A stretch of 64,000 bases of DNA, from the NCBI RefSeq assembly GCF_013624435.2, contig NZ_CP061768.1, positions 3,500,001 through 3,564,000 on the forward strand, read 5' to 3'. Positions within the stretch are counted from its first letter, which is position 1, and every line of letters starts with the position of its first letter. The translations under genes and the position numbers were made by a program. This DNA is from Nocardioides campestrisoli. GTDB lineage: Bacteria; Actinomycetota; Actinomycetes; Propionibacteriales; Nocardioidaceae. Positions 32,421 to 42,089 of this stretch are shown in pieces. Below the pieces are notes generated by a model, which saw only the letters and a list, made by a program, of their open reading frames with translations, did no database searches and was not told the origin of the DNA.

Positions 32421-33821
32421 TCAGTCCTGGATCCGAGGCCAGGGTCGGGCCTCCTCCAGGGCGTACGCCAGACCCAGCAGGAGGGCCTCCTGACCACGCC
32501 CCGCGGCGAGCTGCATGCCGTGCGGAAGGCCCGCTGCGGTGGTCGCCAGGGGCAGGCTCACGGCGGGCTCCCCGGTGGCGTTCTGGAGCGGCGTGAAGGC
32601 GACCCAGTCCATGAGCCGGTCGATGACCTCCTCGTAGTCCCGGGTGGGGTCGAGGTGGCCGACCTGGGGCGTCTCGGTGGCCAGCGTCGGGGTCAGGGTG
32701 ACGTCGTAGCGGGCGTAGTGGCGGCGGGAGAACCGCTCGGAGCCCGCCATCGCAGCCATCGCCACCGGGAGCTTGTGCAGGTTCCGCTGGCAGTGCCGGG
32801 CCAGCCCCAGGGTGAGGTTGTCCAGGTTGGCCGGGTTCCAGGAGTCGCCGTGGGTGCGGCGCCCGGTGCGGACCAGGAAGAGCGACAGCATCGACCAGTA
32901 GAGCAGGAACTGGTCGGCGAACCAGTCCGGCACGGGCGGGTCGATGTGCTCCACGTCGTGGCCCATCGACTCCAGCAGGGAGGCGGTCTTGAGGGTGAGC
33001 TCGCGCACCTCCGGCGAGGCCGCGCGGCCCACGCCCTCGGTCGCCACGGCGATCCGCAACCGCCGGTCCAGCGGGCGGGTGACGTCGCCCACCGGGGGCA
33101 GGGCGGGGTTGCGGTAGATGCGCTCGGACTCGCGCAGGAACGCCGCAGTGTCGCGCACGGTGCGGGTCAGCACGCCGTCGGCGACGATCCGGACCGGCAT
33201 GTTGCGGTGCAGCGCGTCCTGCGGGACCCGGTCGCGGGTGGGCTTGAGCCCGACCAGTCCGTTGACGGCCGCCGGGATCCGGATCGACCCGCCGCCGTCG
33301 TTGGCGTGGGCGAGCGGCACCGCCCCGGAGGCGACCAGGGCGGCCGAGCCGGCCGACGAGGCGCCGGCGTAGTGGTCGTGGTGCCAGGGGCTGCGCACCG
33401 GGCCGAGGCGTGGGTGGTCGACGGCGCCGGAGAAGCCGAACTCCGAGAGCCGGGACTTGCCGATCGGCACCACGCCCGTGGCGAGGAACATCCGGGCGAA
33501 GTCGCCGTCGCGCTGCGCGGGCGGGGAGACGAAGGCGTCGGTGCCGTGCTGGGTGGGCAGGCCGGCCAGGTCGGCGTTGTCCTTGACCACGGTCGGGATG
33601 CCGGAGAAGTAGCCGCCGCGCGGGTCGCGGGCCCGGTGCCGCGCCAGGTCGAACATCTCCACCGCCAGGGTGCCGAGGTGCTCGTCCACCTCCAGGGTGC
33701 GCGCGATCGAGGCCTCCACCAGCTCGCTCGATGAGACCTCGCCCCGGTGCAGGAGCTCGACCAGTCCGACGGCGTCGTGGTCGAGCAGGGCGTCCTCGGC
33801 GTAGGCGTGGCGTCGCGTCAT
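32421..33821 (-). CDS. Amidase (amidase-signature family)
   Basis: The 466-residue protein contains the Ser-cisSer-Lys triad: Lys in [14 protein letters not shown], Ser in [20 protein letters not shown], and the nucleophile Ser in [31 protein letters not shown] follows. Such enzymes hydrolyse carboxamides. It is not GatA, since no gatB or gatC lies near and the C-terminal part differs, so a catabolic or peptide-amide substrate is likely. A TACTGT hexamer eight bases upstream suggests a short or absent leader. Confidence 0.85.
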   Translation of the reverse strand: MTRRHAYAEDALLDHDAVGLVELLHRGEVSSSELVEASIARTLEVDEHLGTLAVEMFDLARHRARDPRGGYFSGIPTVVKDNADLAGLPTQHGTDAFVSPPAQRDGDFARMFLATGVVPIGKSRLSEFGFSGAVDHPRLGPVRSPWHHDHYAGASSAGSAALVASGAVPLAHANDGGGSIRIPAAVNGLVGLKPTRDRVPQDALHRNMPVRIVADGVLTRTVRDTAAFLRESERIYRNPALPPVGDVTRPLDRRLRIAVATEGVGRAASPEVRELTLKTASLLESMGHDVEHIDPPVPDWFADQFLLYWSMLSLFLVRTGRRTHGDSWNPANLDNLTLGLARHCQRNLHKLPVAMAAMAGSERFSRRHYARYDVTLTPTLATETPQVGHLDPTRDYEEVIDRLMDWVAFTPLQNATGEPAVSLPLATTAAGLPHGMQLAAGRGQEALLLGLAYALEEARPWPRIQD

Positions 33822-33842
33822 GCGACCGGACAGTAACCTTCG

Positions 33843-35255
33843 TCACCACACCAGTCGAGGATCCGGCGTCTCCACCGGCGTGGTGCCGGCCGGGCCGACC
33901 AGCACGTACCTGCCGTGCGGACTGCGCCAGAGCCATCGGGCTCGGCCCACCTGCCAGACCTGCGCACGGGCGTGCGTCTTCCACCGGTGGTGGCGCCGCA
34001 GCAGCGGGTGGGAGTTGTGGGTGCCGGTCTGCCCGGGCGGACCCCCGCGGCTCCAGGGGCGCACGTGGTCCAGGTCCACGTGGCGGCTGCTCGTGCCCGA
34101 CCAGGGGAACCGCTCCCCGCCGGCGCGGAGCCAGACCCGCTCGCGCATCGACTCGGGGTGCTCGTACGCGGTGACCCGCACGTCCTCGGCCAGGTTGACC
34201 ACCGGCTTCAGCTCGACCTGGGCGTGCCTGAGCAGTCCGCGGAGCTGGGCGACCAGCAGCGGGCCGTGCTCCTCGAGCCGGGCCACCGCTCGGTCGGCGT
34301 CGGCCAGGCCGGCGGCGGTGACGTGCAGGTAGAGGCGCGCCCGGGGGCGTAGTCGCGCGGGGTTGATCGTGCGCAGGGCCGCGAGCAGGTCGGCGGGGAA
34401 GGCGGTGGTCCGGGAGGTGTCGGGCGGCTCGTCGTCCTGCTCCGCGTGCTCCAGGAGCAGCCGCAGCAGCTCGGCGGGCCGGGCCAGCCAGCCGAACGCC
34501 TCGGACCGCAGCACGTCGTCCGTGGGCTGCTCGTGCACCGACACCCCGGCCTCGTGCAGCCGCCCACGGAGGATCTCGGCGACCCGGTGGACCATCGCGT
34601 CCACGTAGACCGCGTCGCCGGCCTCCACCCGGGCGATGACGTGCCGCAGACCGACCTCGTCGGTGCGGGAGAGGGTGACGTGCCGCCGTCCTCGCTCGAG
34701 GGCCACCCGGTGCGCGTGTGCCTCGGGGTCCGCCTCGATCACCTTCGCCCTCGCGAGCTCCAGCACCCGGGACGGCGCCTCCCCCGCGATCGCCCGGGCG
34801 ACGGCGGCGTCGACCACGCCGACGTCGCGCCTTGCCAGCGACCGGGAGAGGACGGCGACCTTGCGGGCCACCCAGACTTCGGCCTCGAGCGCCTCGACCA
34901 CCGCCCAGACCCGGGGCAGGCGGTGCTGCAGGTCGAGCACGTCGGCGATCGCGGCGCGGGCGGTCGCCCACCCGACCTGTCGCACCAGCGCCAGCTCGCC
35001 CGGGCAGAGGTCGCGGACCCACGGCGTCCCCTCGCCGCCGAAGGGGACGAGCCGCTCGGCGGGCGACGCCGTCGGGTCCGTGCGGGGGTCCGTGCTGTTC
35101 AGCACCGCCCAGTGGCCGGCAAGCCGCAGCTCCGCGACCTCGGCCGCGCGGCGCTCCTTGAGCACCCGGACGGACTCCGCCAGCACGCCGGCGGCGTCCA
35201 GCTCGTCGACGCGCTCGGGAGAGAGCATCGAGGCGGGCGCGGACGGTGTCACCAT
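33843..35255 (-). CDS. DUF222/13E12-type protein with C-terminal HNH region
   Basis: The 470-residue protein belongs to the REP13E12-like DUF222 family. Residues about 20-330 form the Arg/Ala/Leu-rich DUF222 part (LSRSLARRDVGVVDAAVARA). The C-terminus is a weak HNH nuclease module, VDLDHVRPWSRGGPPGQTGT with HNSHPLLRRHHRWKTH, which keeps the central Asp-His and the later His. ATG 35255 has a strong ribosome site (GAGAGGA). A perfect LexA-type box lies 14 bases upstream, so DNA-damage induction is expected, as reported for 13E12 genes in Mycobacterium. Its biological role remains unknown. Confidence 0.8.
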   Translation of the reverse strand: MVTPSAPASMLSPERVDELDAAGVLAESVRVLKERRAAEVAELRLAGHWAVLNSTDPRTDPTASPAERLVPFGGEGTPWVRDLCPGELALVRQVGWATARAAIADVLDLQHRLPRVWAVVEALEAEVWVARKVAVLSRSLARRDVGVVDAAVARAIAGEAPSRVLELARAKVIEADPEAHAHRVALERGRRHVTLSRTDEVGLRHVIARVEAGDAVYVDAMVHRVAEILRGRLHEAGVSVHEQPTDDVLRSEAFGWLARPAELLRLLLEHAEQDDEPPDTSRTTAFPADLLAALRTINPARLRPRARLYLHVTAAGLADADRAVARLEEHGPLLVAQLRGLLRHAQVELKPVVNLAEDVRVTAYEHPESMRERVWLRAGGERFPWSGTSSRHVDLDHVRPWSRGGPPGQTGTHNSHPLLRRHHRWKTHARAQVWQVGRARWLWRSPHGRYVLVGPAGTTPVETPDPRLVW

Positions 35256-35268
35256 GACTCATCCTCTC

Positions 35269-35284
35269 TCGAACTGTTGTTCGA
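35269..35284. promoter_or_regulatory. SOS box (LexA operator)
   Basis: TCGAACtgttGTTCGA is a perfect six-base inverted repeat with a four-base spacer, matching the actinobacterial LexA consensus GAAC-N4-GTTC. It sits between the divergent DUF222 gene (14 bases away) and the methyltransferase gene (59 bases away). Confidence 0.8.
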
Positions 35285-35343
35285 ATACCACGCTGGGACC
35301 ATCATCCGGACGCCTTCGCCGACCCGCCTGCGAGCATGGCCCC

Positions 35344-35973
35344 GTGCAGACCCAACCGGGCTACGACGCCCTCGCGAGCGCGTACGACGAGGCGTTCCCG
35401 ACCGGCTACGCCACCCTCGTGGAGCGGCACGTCGTGGCGCTCTTCGCCGAGGAGCTGCTGGCCGACGGACCGGCGGGGCCGGTGGTGGACCTCGGGTGGT
35501 GCGGGGCAGGACACATCACCCACGACCTCGACCGGCGCGGACTGGACGTGCTGGGAGTCGACCCCTCGACCGGCATGCTCGACCTCGCACGTCGGCGCTA
35601 CCCGCAGCTGCGCTGGCACCGGGACGACGCGGCTCTGGGGCGACTGCCCGTGGACCTGTCCCCCCTCGGCGGGATCCTGGCCCGGTTCAGCCTGATCCAC
35701 GTGGCCCCGGAGACCGTGCCGGAGGTGCTGGCGGCGTGGGCCGCCCGGCTCCGGCCCGGCGCCTCCGTCCTGGTGGCGTTCCAGGTCAGCGAGGACCCGG
35801 GCAGCCCCGTGCTCGAGTTCGACCACGCCGTCGCCAGGGCGTGGCGGTGGCACCCCGACGCGATGGCCGCGGCTCTGGCCGAGGCGGGCCTTTCCGAACG
35901 ATGGCGCCTGGTGAGCCAGCCGGACGACTCCAACCGCTTCAGCACCTGCCACCTGGCGTGCCGGCTCGCGTGA
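35344..35973 (+). CDS. Class I SAM-dependent methyltransferase, altered motif I
   Basis: GTG at 35344 gives 209 residues. Motif order fits a small class I methyltransferase: YDALASAYDEAF at the start, GPVVDLGWCGAGHITHDLDR near 45-64, DVLGVDPSTGMLDLARRR, and LARFSLIHVAPETVPEVLAA. Motif I normally reads DLGCGxG; here Trp52 is inserted between Gly51 and Cys53, which could disturb the SAM loop. The DNA shows no frameshift. The gene is divergent from DUF222 across the SOS box and might share that control. The substrate is unknown. Confidence 0.75.
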   Translation: MQTQPGYDALASAYDEAFPTGYATLVERHVVALFAEELLADGPAGPVVDLGWCGAGHITHDLDRRGLDVLGVDPSTGMLDLARRRYPQLRWHRDDAALGRLPVDLSPLGGILARFSLIHVAPETVPEVLAAWAARLRPGASVLVAFQVSEDPGSPVLEFDHAVARAWRWHPDAMAAALAEAGLSERWRLVSQPDDSNRFSTCHLACRLA

Positions 35974-35987
35974 GCGCCCTCGGCGAC

Positions 35988-36689
35988 TCAGAGCAACCAG
36001 ACCAGCACCGGCATCAGCAGGCTGGTGACCAGCGCCGTCAGCCCCATCGAGAGCCCGGAGAAGGCGCCCTCGACCTCGTCCTCGTGCAGGGCGCGGGAGG
36101 TGCCGATGCCGTGCGAGGAGGCGCCGATCGCCAGGCCCCGGGCGCGGCGGTCCCGCACCCGGGCCAGGGTGAGCACGGTGGGCCCGGCGACCGCGCCGAG
36201 CACCCCGGCGAGCACGGTGACCACGGCGGTGAGCGCCGGGATCCCGCCCGCCTCCTCGGCGAGCGCGATCGAGACCGGGGTGGTCGCCGCCTTGGGCGCC
36301 AGGGTCAGGGCCAGCTCCTCCCCTCCCCCGAGCAGCGTGACCAGGCCGTAGGCGGAGAGCATCGAGACCAGCGCGCCCAGCGGGATCGCCACCAGCATCG
36401 GGCCCGCCATGCCGTGCAGGCGGCGTACCTGCCGGTGCAGCGGGACCGCCAGCGCCACCGTCGCCGGACCCAGCCAGAAGCTCACCAGCCAGGCGCCGTC
36501 GGCGTACGTCGCGTAGTCGACGTCGGCGAGCGTGATCGCGGCCGCCGCGACCACGATCGCCACCAGCACCGGCTGGGCCAGCGGGTGGCCGCCGGTGCGC
36601 TCCCGCAGCCACAGGCCGAGCCGGTAGCCCAGCAGGGTGACCAGGACGCACGCCAGCGGCGAGGTGGCCAGCTCGCGCCACTCGCTCAC
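35988..36689 (-). CDS. lrgB: LrgB family membrane protein
   Basis: The 233-residue protein has about six to seven membrane segments and the LrgB signature ATTPVSIALAEEAGGIPALT followed by GASSHGIGTSRALHEDEVEG. LrgB/CidB proteins act with LrgA/CidA. They have been linked to murein hydrolase control, pyruvate or glycolate export and overflow metabolism. The partner gene overlaps its start by four bases. The exact role here is inferred only from the pair. Confidence 0.88.
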   Translation of the reverse strand: MSEWRELATSPLACVLVTLLGYRLGLWLRERTGGHPLAQPVLVAIVVAAAAITLADVDYATYADGAWLVSFWLGPATVALAVPLHRQVRRLHGMAGPMLVAIPLGALVSMLSAYGLVTLLGGGEELALTLAPKAATTPVSIALAEEAGGIPALTAVVTVLAGVLGAVAGPTVLTLARVRDRRARGLAIGASSHGIGTSRALHEDEVEGAFSGLSMGLTALVTSLLMPVLVWLL

Positions 36690-37045
36690 CGCACCGCCCG
36701 CCGTCCCAGCAGGGAGACCGTCCAGCCCACGACCAGCAGCCCGACCAGCCAGGAGCCCACCAGGGCCACGGTGATCGGCAGCGCCTCCTCGCGCAGCACG
36801 GCGACGTAGGCGACCACCCCGACGCCGGCCGGGACGAAGAAGAGCTGGAGGTGGCGCAGCAGCACGTCCGCGGCGCGCAGGGTTCCCGAGGCGCTGCCCG
36901 GATGGTCCTCCGGCTGGCGCAGCTGGAGCAGCGCGAAGAGCAGCACCATGCCGACCACCGGCCCCGGCACGGGCAGGCCGGCGAGGCGCACCAGCACCTC
37001 GCCGAGGAGCTGGCAGGCCAGCAGCACGGTCAACCCTCGGAGCAT
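36686..37045 (-). CDS. lrgA: CidA/LrgA family holin-like membrane protein
   Basis: The 119-residue protein has four membrane helices and the family motif RLAGLPVPGPVVGMVLLFAL. VLLRHLQLFFVPAGVGVVAY marks the third and fourth segments. It is the LrgA partner and its stop overlaps the lrgB start by four bases. No LysR- or LytSR-type regulator is adjacent. Confidence 0.88.
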   Translation of the reverse strand: MLRGLTVLLACQLLGEVLVRLAGLPVPGPVVGMVLLFALLQLRQPEDHPGSASGTLRAADVLLRHLQLFFVPAGVGVVAYVAVLREEALPITVALVGSWLVGLLVVGWTVSLLGRRAVR

Positions 37046-37055
37046 CCCGGCCGCC

Positions 37056-37646
37056 TCAACAGGCCCCGCGCCGGTGGCAGCCGGGCAGGTGCGGGTCGAA
37101 GAGGCCGATCGCCTCCATCAGGGCATGCATGGTGGTCGGGCCGACGAAGACGAAGCCGTGCCGCTTCAGCGCCTTCGACAGCGCGATCGACTCCGCCGAG
37201 GTGGTCGCCGCCTGCGGCTCCACGGGCGAGGCCGGGCGGTGTGCCTGGACCAGCTGCTCGAGGCCGCCGTGCTCCCGCAGGGCGACCGCGGCCCGGGCGT
37301 TGGTGATCGCCGCCTCGATCTTGCGCCGGTTGCGGACGATCCCCGCGTCGGCCATCAGCCGCTCGACGTCGCCTTCGTCGTACGCCGCGACGACGTCGGC
37401 CTCGAAGTCGGCGAACGCCACCCGGAACGCGGGGCGCTTGGTGAGGATGGTCAGCCAGGAGAGCCCGGACTGGAACGCCTCCAGGGTGATCCGCTCGAGG
37501 TACGCGGACTCCCCGCGGATCGGCACCCCCCACTCGGTGTCGTGGTACGCCGTGTTGACCGGGTTCCCGGCCGCCCAGGGGCAGCGGGCGAGGCCGTCAT
37601 CGCCGACGACCACCGAGAGCTGGCTCATGGGCGACGAGTCTGCCAC
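37056..37646 (-). CDS. tag: DNA-3-methyladenine glycosylase I
   Basis: The enzyme removes 3-methyladenine from alkylated DNA. The protein has RCPWAAGNPVNTAYHDTEWG near the N-terminus (zinc Cys and His), LERITLEAFQSGLSWLTILT with the active-site Glu, FVGPTTMHALMEAIGLF and a final HLPGCHRRGAC with the other zinc ligands. GTG 37646 (196 residues) has GAGG five bases upstream. An ATG six codons later is also possible. It lies 10 bases ahead of lrgA on the same strand and after the fusion-protein gene. Confidence 0.93.
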   Translation of the reverse strand: MADSSPMSQLSVVVGDDGLARCPWAAGNPVNTAYHDTEWGVPIRGESAYLERITLEAFQSGLSWLTILTKRPAFRVAFADFEADVVAAYDEGDVERLMADAGIVRNRRKIEAAITNARAAVALREHGGLEQLVQAHRPASPVEPQAATTSAESIALSKALKRHGFVFVGPTTMHALMEAIGLFDPHLPGCHRRGAC

Positions 37647-37653
37647 CGGTGCC

Positions 37654-39828
37654 TCACGGCAGGGGGACCCGGATGAATCGGGGGCGGTACTCCATCGGGT
37701 CGGCCAGCACCTCGCCGACCGAGGTGCGGTTGCGGCTGTAGGAGACGACCACGCTGTCGGGCTCCGGCAGCAGGTCGGGGTGGGCCAGCGGCATGTACCG
37801 CAGGTGCCCGGTCTCCACGTTCGAGGGCAGCGGGGCGACCGGGCGACCGTCGTCGAAGGGCCCCCAGGGCTCGGGGGCGCTCCACACGGCCACCTCGGAG
37901 CCCAGGAAGTCGTCCCGCTTGCTCACCGCGTACCAGGTCCCCTTCCGCTCGAAGACCGAGAGGGTCTGCGACGTCCCACCCTGCGCGGGGATGAGCTCGA
38001 CGGCGTCCTCCTCCGACCTGGACCAGCCGCGGCCGTCCCAGTAGCGCCAGGCACCGAGGTCCTGGACCTGCTCGGGACGCACCCGGGCCAGCCGCAGCGA
38101 GTAGCCGAAGGTGAGCTCCTCGCCGCTGCTCGCCGTCCCGTAGACGTAGGCCCAGCCGTCGCGGACCACCGACGCGGCGCCCCAGACCGGGCGCGTGGGG
38201 TCGGCCCGGTCGGGCCCGAGGTCGGTGACCGAGACGAGCTGCGGCGCGCGCCCGGGAGCCACGATGAAGACGGCCACCGCGCCTCCCAGGACCTCGAAGT
38301 CGAACGGGCCCTCCCCGGTCGTGCGCACCCGCTGGGCAGCGACCGCGACCAGGTCGTAGCCCGGTCGGGGGCTGACGTTGACCGACATCGGCCAGTAGCC
38401 GACGCTCGGCCGGCCGGGCCCTCGAGGGCGGTCGGGGATGACGGCCCCGCCGTCGGCGGGCAGGACCCCCTGGATGCAGTCCGGGCCCAGGAGCAGCATC
38501 GAGTTGCGGACGAAGGTCTGGGCGCCGTCCTCGAACCTGCGCAGGGTGTCCCCGAAGACGACCACCCGTCGCCCGTCCTGGAGCAGACCGCTCGCGCCGA
38601 CGTCGCCCCCGCGGAACACCCCCGAGCCGCGGACCTTGCGCGAGATGCGGTTGAGGTCCTGCACGCTGTCCACGCCCCCGGTGGCCACGCACCGGGTCTG
38701 CGTCGCGCCGTCGGGGACAGGGGCGGCCGCAGGCAGGTCGCCCGGGGCGACCAGGGTGAGCACCAGGGCGAGCACCGCGGCGCTCGGAAGGACCACGGCC
38801 GCCACCCGGAGCCGCCACCCGCGCGCCCTCGGCGGCCGGGAGGTCCGCGACGACGGGCCCGCCGCCGAGCGCGCCCGCTCGCGCCGGGCGGCCACCATGG
38901 CCAGGGCCGCGAGCGCGAACCAGGCGACCAGCACGAGCGCGGCCCGGATCGCGCCCGCGCCGCCGAAGAGCGCGACCCCCTCGAGGGCCTGCCGGGTGGC
39001 GCCCGAGGGGCTCCAGTCCTCCAGCAGCCGCCAGGGCTGAGGGAGCACGGAGGCGTCCACGCCCAGCAGCAGCGGCGCGGACAGGACGACGAACAGCGAG
39101 ACGCTCAGCGCCATCCCGCCGAGTCCGAGCAGGGCCCCCAGCGCGAGGGTGAGGGTCGCCGGCAGCAGCATCGCCGCCCCCAGCACCCCTGCCAGCGCCA
39201 CCCGCTGCGCCCCGGTCACGTCGAAGAACACCCAGGCCGCGACGGCGCCCACGACCAGGCTGCCCACGGCCAGCGCCGCCACCCGGCGCACCCCGCTGCG
39301 CAGCCTCGCCGGCGCGGGGCCGAAGAGCAGCGAGACCACCATGGCGACGAGGATCCCCAGCACGCTCGCGGCGACGCCGAGCGCCGAGGTCGTCGTCCGC
39401 GGGACGTCGGAGAGCGAGGTGGTGGAGACCCGCATCGTGCGTCCGTTGGCCCGCAGCACCTGCCGGACCTGCTCCTCGACGGCCTCGTTGAGCTGCGGGG
39501 CGCGACGGTCGTTGAGGACCAGCTCGTCCTCGGTCGACGCCAGGTCCATCACCAGGGCGCCGACGACCCGGCCCTCGGCGACGTCGCGCCGCGCGTCGTC
39601 CTCGCTCGTCGCCGGCACCCCGGCCAGCGGCGCACCCGGCAGGGCGTCGGCCCGGTCCACCAGGGCCGAGCTCACCACCCCGGGGGCGACGATCGAGAAG
39701 GGAGCCTCGTGCAGCCGCGGGTCGGCCGCGGGAGGGATGAGCAGGGCGAGCAGGACGCCGGGCACCAGCAGGAGCGCCGCGGAGAGCACGAGCACCCGCG
39801 GCGGCAGGGCGTGGGCGAGTGGGCTCAC
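37654..39828 (-). CDS. Fusion of multi-pass membrane module and DUF4185-like extracytoplasmic propeller
   Basis: The 724-residue protein has two distinct halves. Residues 1-360 start with a membrane helix (VLVLSAALLLVPGVLLALLI), then an exported stretch of about 120 residues (VAEGRVVGALVMDLASTEDE), then about six helices as in YhgE/Pip or ABC-2 type membrane proteins. After a basic loop (RSAAGPSSRTSRPPRARGWR) a last helix leads to a C-terminal half of about 340 residues that looks like a five-bladed propeller (VVFGDTLRRFEDGAQTFVRN; GAASVVRDGWAYVYGTASSG). That half matches the DUF4185 style. I know no function for this combination. A role in surface polymer or export is only a guess. Confidence 0.6.
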   Translation of the reverse strand: MSPLAHALPPRVLVLSAALLLVPGVLLALLIPPAADPRLHEAPFSIVAPGVVSSALVDRADALPGAPLAGVPATSEDDARRDVAEGRVVGALVMDLASTEDELVLNDRRAPQLNEAVEEQVRQVLRANGRTMRVSTTSLSDVPRTTTSALGVAASVLGILVAMVVSLLFGPAPARLRSGVRRVAALAVGSLVVGAVAAWVFFDVTGAQRVALAGVLGAAMLLPATLTLALGALLGLGGMALSVSLFVVLSAPLLLGVDASVLPQPWRLLEDWSPSGATRQALEGVALFGGAGAIRAALVLVAWFALAALAMVAARRERARSAAGPSSRTSRPPRARGWRLRVAAVVLPSAAVLALVLTLVAPGDLPAAAPVPDGATQTRCVATGGVDSVQDLNRISRKVRGSGVFRGGDVGASGLLQDGRRVVVFGDTLRRFEDGAQTFVRNSMLLLGPDCIQGVLPADGGAVIPDRPRGPGRPSVGYWPMSVNVSPRPGYDLVAVAAQRVRTTGEGPFDFEVLGGAVAVFIVAPGRAPQLVSVTDLGPDRADPTRPVWGAASVVRDGWAYVYGTASSGEELTFGYSLRLARVRPEQVQDLGAWRYWDGRGWSRSEEDAVELIPAQGGTSQTLSVFERKGTWYAVSKRDDFLGSEVAVWSAPEPWGPFDDGRPVAPLPSNVETGHLRYMPLAHPDLLPEPDSVVVSYSRNRTSVGEVLADPMEYRPRFIRVPLP

Positions 39829-39832
39829 CGGG

Positions 39833-40828
39833 TCAGCGGCGCCGCTTGAGCCGGGCGTTCGGCAGGGTCGGTGCCGGCAGGGGCGGCAGGTGCTGGCCGG
39901 GGACGACGCCGTACCGGCCCGGCAGCACCTGCGTGCCGTCGGTGACCAGCTCGTCGTCGCGGAAGAGCTGGGCCTGCCACTGGTCGCGGGCCTCGACGAT
40001 CTCCTCGTGGGTGCGGCCCACGAAGTTCCACCACATCATGATCTCCTCGCCGAACGGCGGACCGCCGATCAGCACCATCCGCGCCTCCTCGGAGCACTCC
40101 ACGCGCAGCCGGTCGCGCCCGGGGCTGAGGTAGAGCAGCTCCCCCGGCTCGACCTCCTGCCCCTCGACGCTGGCCCGGCCGACGTCGAGCAGGAACCCGT
40201 GCTCGAAGGCGGGGTCGACGTCGACCTCCAGGCCGTGCCCGTCGGCCAGCATCAGCTCGGCGCCCACCAGCGGCGAGTGGGTGCGCACCGGCGAGGTGTC
40301 GCCCAGCAGCGAGCCGAGGAAGACCCGGGCCTCCCAGCCCGGCCCCCGGACCGGCCGCGGCGCGTAGTGCTCGAACCGCGGCTCGACGTCGCGCGAACCC
40401 TCGGGCAGCGCGAGCCAGAGCTGGACGCCGTGCAGGACCGGTGAGTCCGGGAGGGAGACCTCGGAGTGGCTGATCCCGCGCCCCGCCGTCATCAGGTTGA
40501 ACTCGCCGGGCACCACCCGCGCGTGCGCCCCGGTGGAGTCGCGGTGCTCGATCTCCCCGGTGAAGAGCCAGCTCACGGTCGCCAGCCCGGTGTGCGGGTG
40601 GGCGGGCACCCGCATCCCCCCGGTCACGGCGACGTCGTCGGGACCGTAGTGGTCCAGGAAGCACCAGGCGCCGATCAGCGAGCGGTGCCGCTGCGGCAGC
40701 GTACGACGCACCCGCATGCCGCGGGGTCCGCCCAGGGGGACCTCCCGGGGTGGCAGCACCTCGAGGCCGACGTCGGGGACGCCCGGGTGGATCGCCTGTT
40801 CGCGCGGGCGCGGGTCAGGGTTGGTCAC
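39833..40828 (-). CDS. Pirin family protein
   Basis: GTG at 40828 has GAGGAGG six bases upstream and gives 331 residues. The bicupin shows the metal site [20 protein letters not shown] followed by EHRDS, then [20 protein letters not shown] and, late, [20 protein letters not shown]. Pirins are iron proteins, some with quercetinase activity and some acting as redox sensors. The two metal His (HPH), a third His and a Glu are present. It converges with nothing and starts divergently from the Old Yellow Enzyme gene. Confidence 0.9.
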   Translation of the reverse strand: MTNPDPRPREQAIHPGVPDVGLEVLPPREVPLGGPRGMRVRRTLPQRHRSLIGAWCFLDHYGPDDVAVTGGMRVPAHPHTGLATVSWLFTGEIEHRDSTGAHARVVPGEFNLMTAGRGISHSEVSLPDSPVLHGVQLWLALPEGSRDVEPRFEHYAPRPVRGPGWEARVFLGSLLGDTSPVRTHSPLVGAELMLADGHGLEVDVDPAFEHGFLLDVGRASVEGQEVEPGELLYLSPGRDRLRVECSEEARMVLIGGPPFGEEIMMWWNFVGRTHEEIVEARDQWQAQLFRDDELVTDGTQVLPGRYGVVPGQHLPPLPAPTLPNARLKRRR

Positions 40829-40976
40829 CGGTCCTCCTCCCCGAGCTGCGTCCGTGCGTCCCACCATCCTGCCGCGCAGGGCCAACGTATCCCGCGGGCG
40901 TCGGCGCGCTGAGACGCCGGGACGCCGCGACACGCCTCCGCGGAATAGCTGCGCGGCCGCGTGCTGTTCGGCCGTC

Positions 40977-42089
40977 ATGACCTCCGAGGCCACTCCCGAC
41001 CGTTCCGTCCTGCTCGAGCCCCTCGCCCTGGGTGCGGTCAAGGCCCGCAACCGGGTCTTCATGGCCCCGCTCACCCGGATGCGCGCCGAGCAGCCCGGCG
41101 ACGTGGTCGGCGACCTGCACGTGCAGTACTACCGGCAGCGCGCCGGGGCCGGCCTGGTGATCAGCGAGGGCACCCAGATCTCCGCCGAGGGCAAGGGGTA
41201 CGCCGACACCCCCGGCGTCCACACCTCCGCCCAGGTGGCCGCCTGGCGCCGGGTCACCGACGCGGTGCACGCCGCCGGCGGCGTGATCGCCGCGCAGCTG
41301 TGGCACACCGGCCGGGTCAACCACGAGTCGCTGCACGACGGGGCGCTGCCGGTCTCGGCGTCCGCGCTGCCGGCGAAGGTCCGCACCAGCCTCAAGGACG
41401 AGCAGGGCCGCGTCGTGCGCGCCGACGCCCCGGTGCCCCGGGCCCTGGAGACCGAGGAGCTGCCCCGCGTGGTGGAGGACTACCGGACGGCGACCGCCCG
41501 GGCTCGCGAGGCCGGCTTCGACCTGGTCGAGATCCACGCCGCCCACGGCTACCTGCTCCACCAGTTCCTCTCCCCGACCACCAACGCCCGCACCGATGCC
41601 TACGGCGGCTCCGTGGAGAACCGCGCCCGGCTGCTGCTGGAGGTCGTCGACGCCTGCGTGGCCGAGGTGGGTCCGGGCCGGGTGGCCGTGCGGATCTCCC
41701 CGATCGGCCGGTTCAACGGCATGGAGGACCCGGACGGGGCCACCGACGGCCTGTACGTGGCCCGGGAGCTGGCCGCCCGCGACCTCGCCTTCCTGCACCT
41801 CTCCGAGCCCGACTGGGCCGGCGGACCCGCGCTGGACGACGAGTGGCGGCGCGAGCTGCGCGCGGCGTACCCCGGCGTGATCGTGGGTGCCGGCGCCTAC
41901 GACGCCGAGAAGGCGGTCCGGCTGATCGAGGCCGGGCTGATCGACGCCGCGGCGTTCGGCCGCGACTTCATCGCCAACCCCGACCTGCCCACCCGCCTGG
42001 CCACCGACGCCCCGCTGAACGAGCAGCGGCCGGAGACCTTCTACGGCGGCGGCGCCGAGGGCTACACGGACTACCCGGCCCTCACATGA
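40977..42089 (+). CDS. nemA: Old Yellow Enzyme family alkene reductase
   Basis: The 370-residue FMN enzyme has [53 protein letters not shown], the substrate-binding [35 protein letters not shown] and the FMN phosphate site [15 protein letters not shown]. OYEs reduce electron-poor alkenes, nitro compounds or maleimides with NADPH. The N-terminal NemA-type features (WHTGR, HGYL) are intact. The 3' end overlaps the convergent Bcr/CflA gene by eight bases. Confidence 0.92.
   Translation: MTSEATPDRSVLLEPLALGAVKARNRVFMAPLTRMRAEQPGDVVGDLHVQYYRQRAGAGLVISEGTQISAEGKGYADTPGVHTSAQVAAWRRVTDAVHAAGGVIAAQLWHTGRVNHESLHDGALPVSASALPAKVRTSLKDEQGRVVRADAPVPRALETEELPRVVEDYRTATARAREAGFDLVEIHAAHGYLLHQFLSPTTNARTDAYGGSVENRARLLLEVVDACVAEVGPGRVAVRISPIGRFNGMEDPDGATDGLYVARELAARDLAFLHLSEPDWAGGPALDDEWRRELRAAYPGVIVGAGAYDAEKAVRLIEAGLIDAAAFGRDFIANPDLPTRLATDAPLNEQRPETFYGGGAEGYTDYPALT

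Noticed and set aside
35336..35695. ATG 35336 as start of the methyltransferase-region frame
   Set aside because: It opens a different frame that ends early and has no motif. The GTG at 35344 gives the complete methyltransferase.
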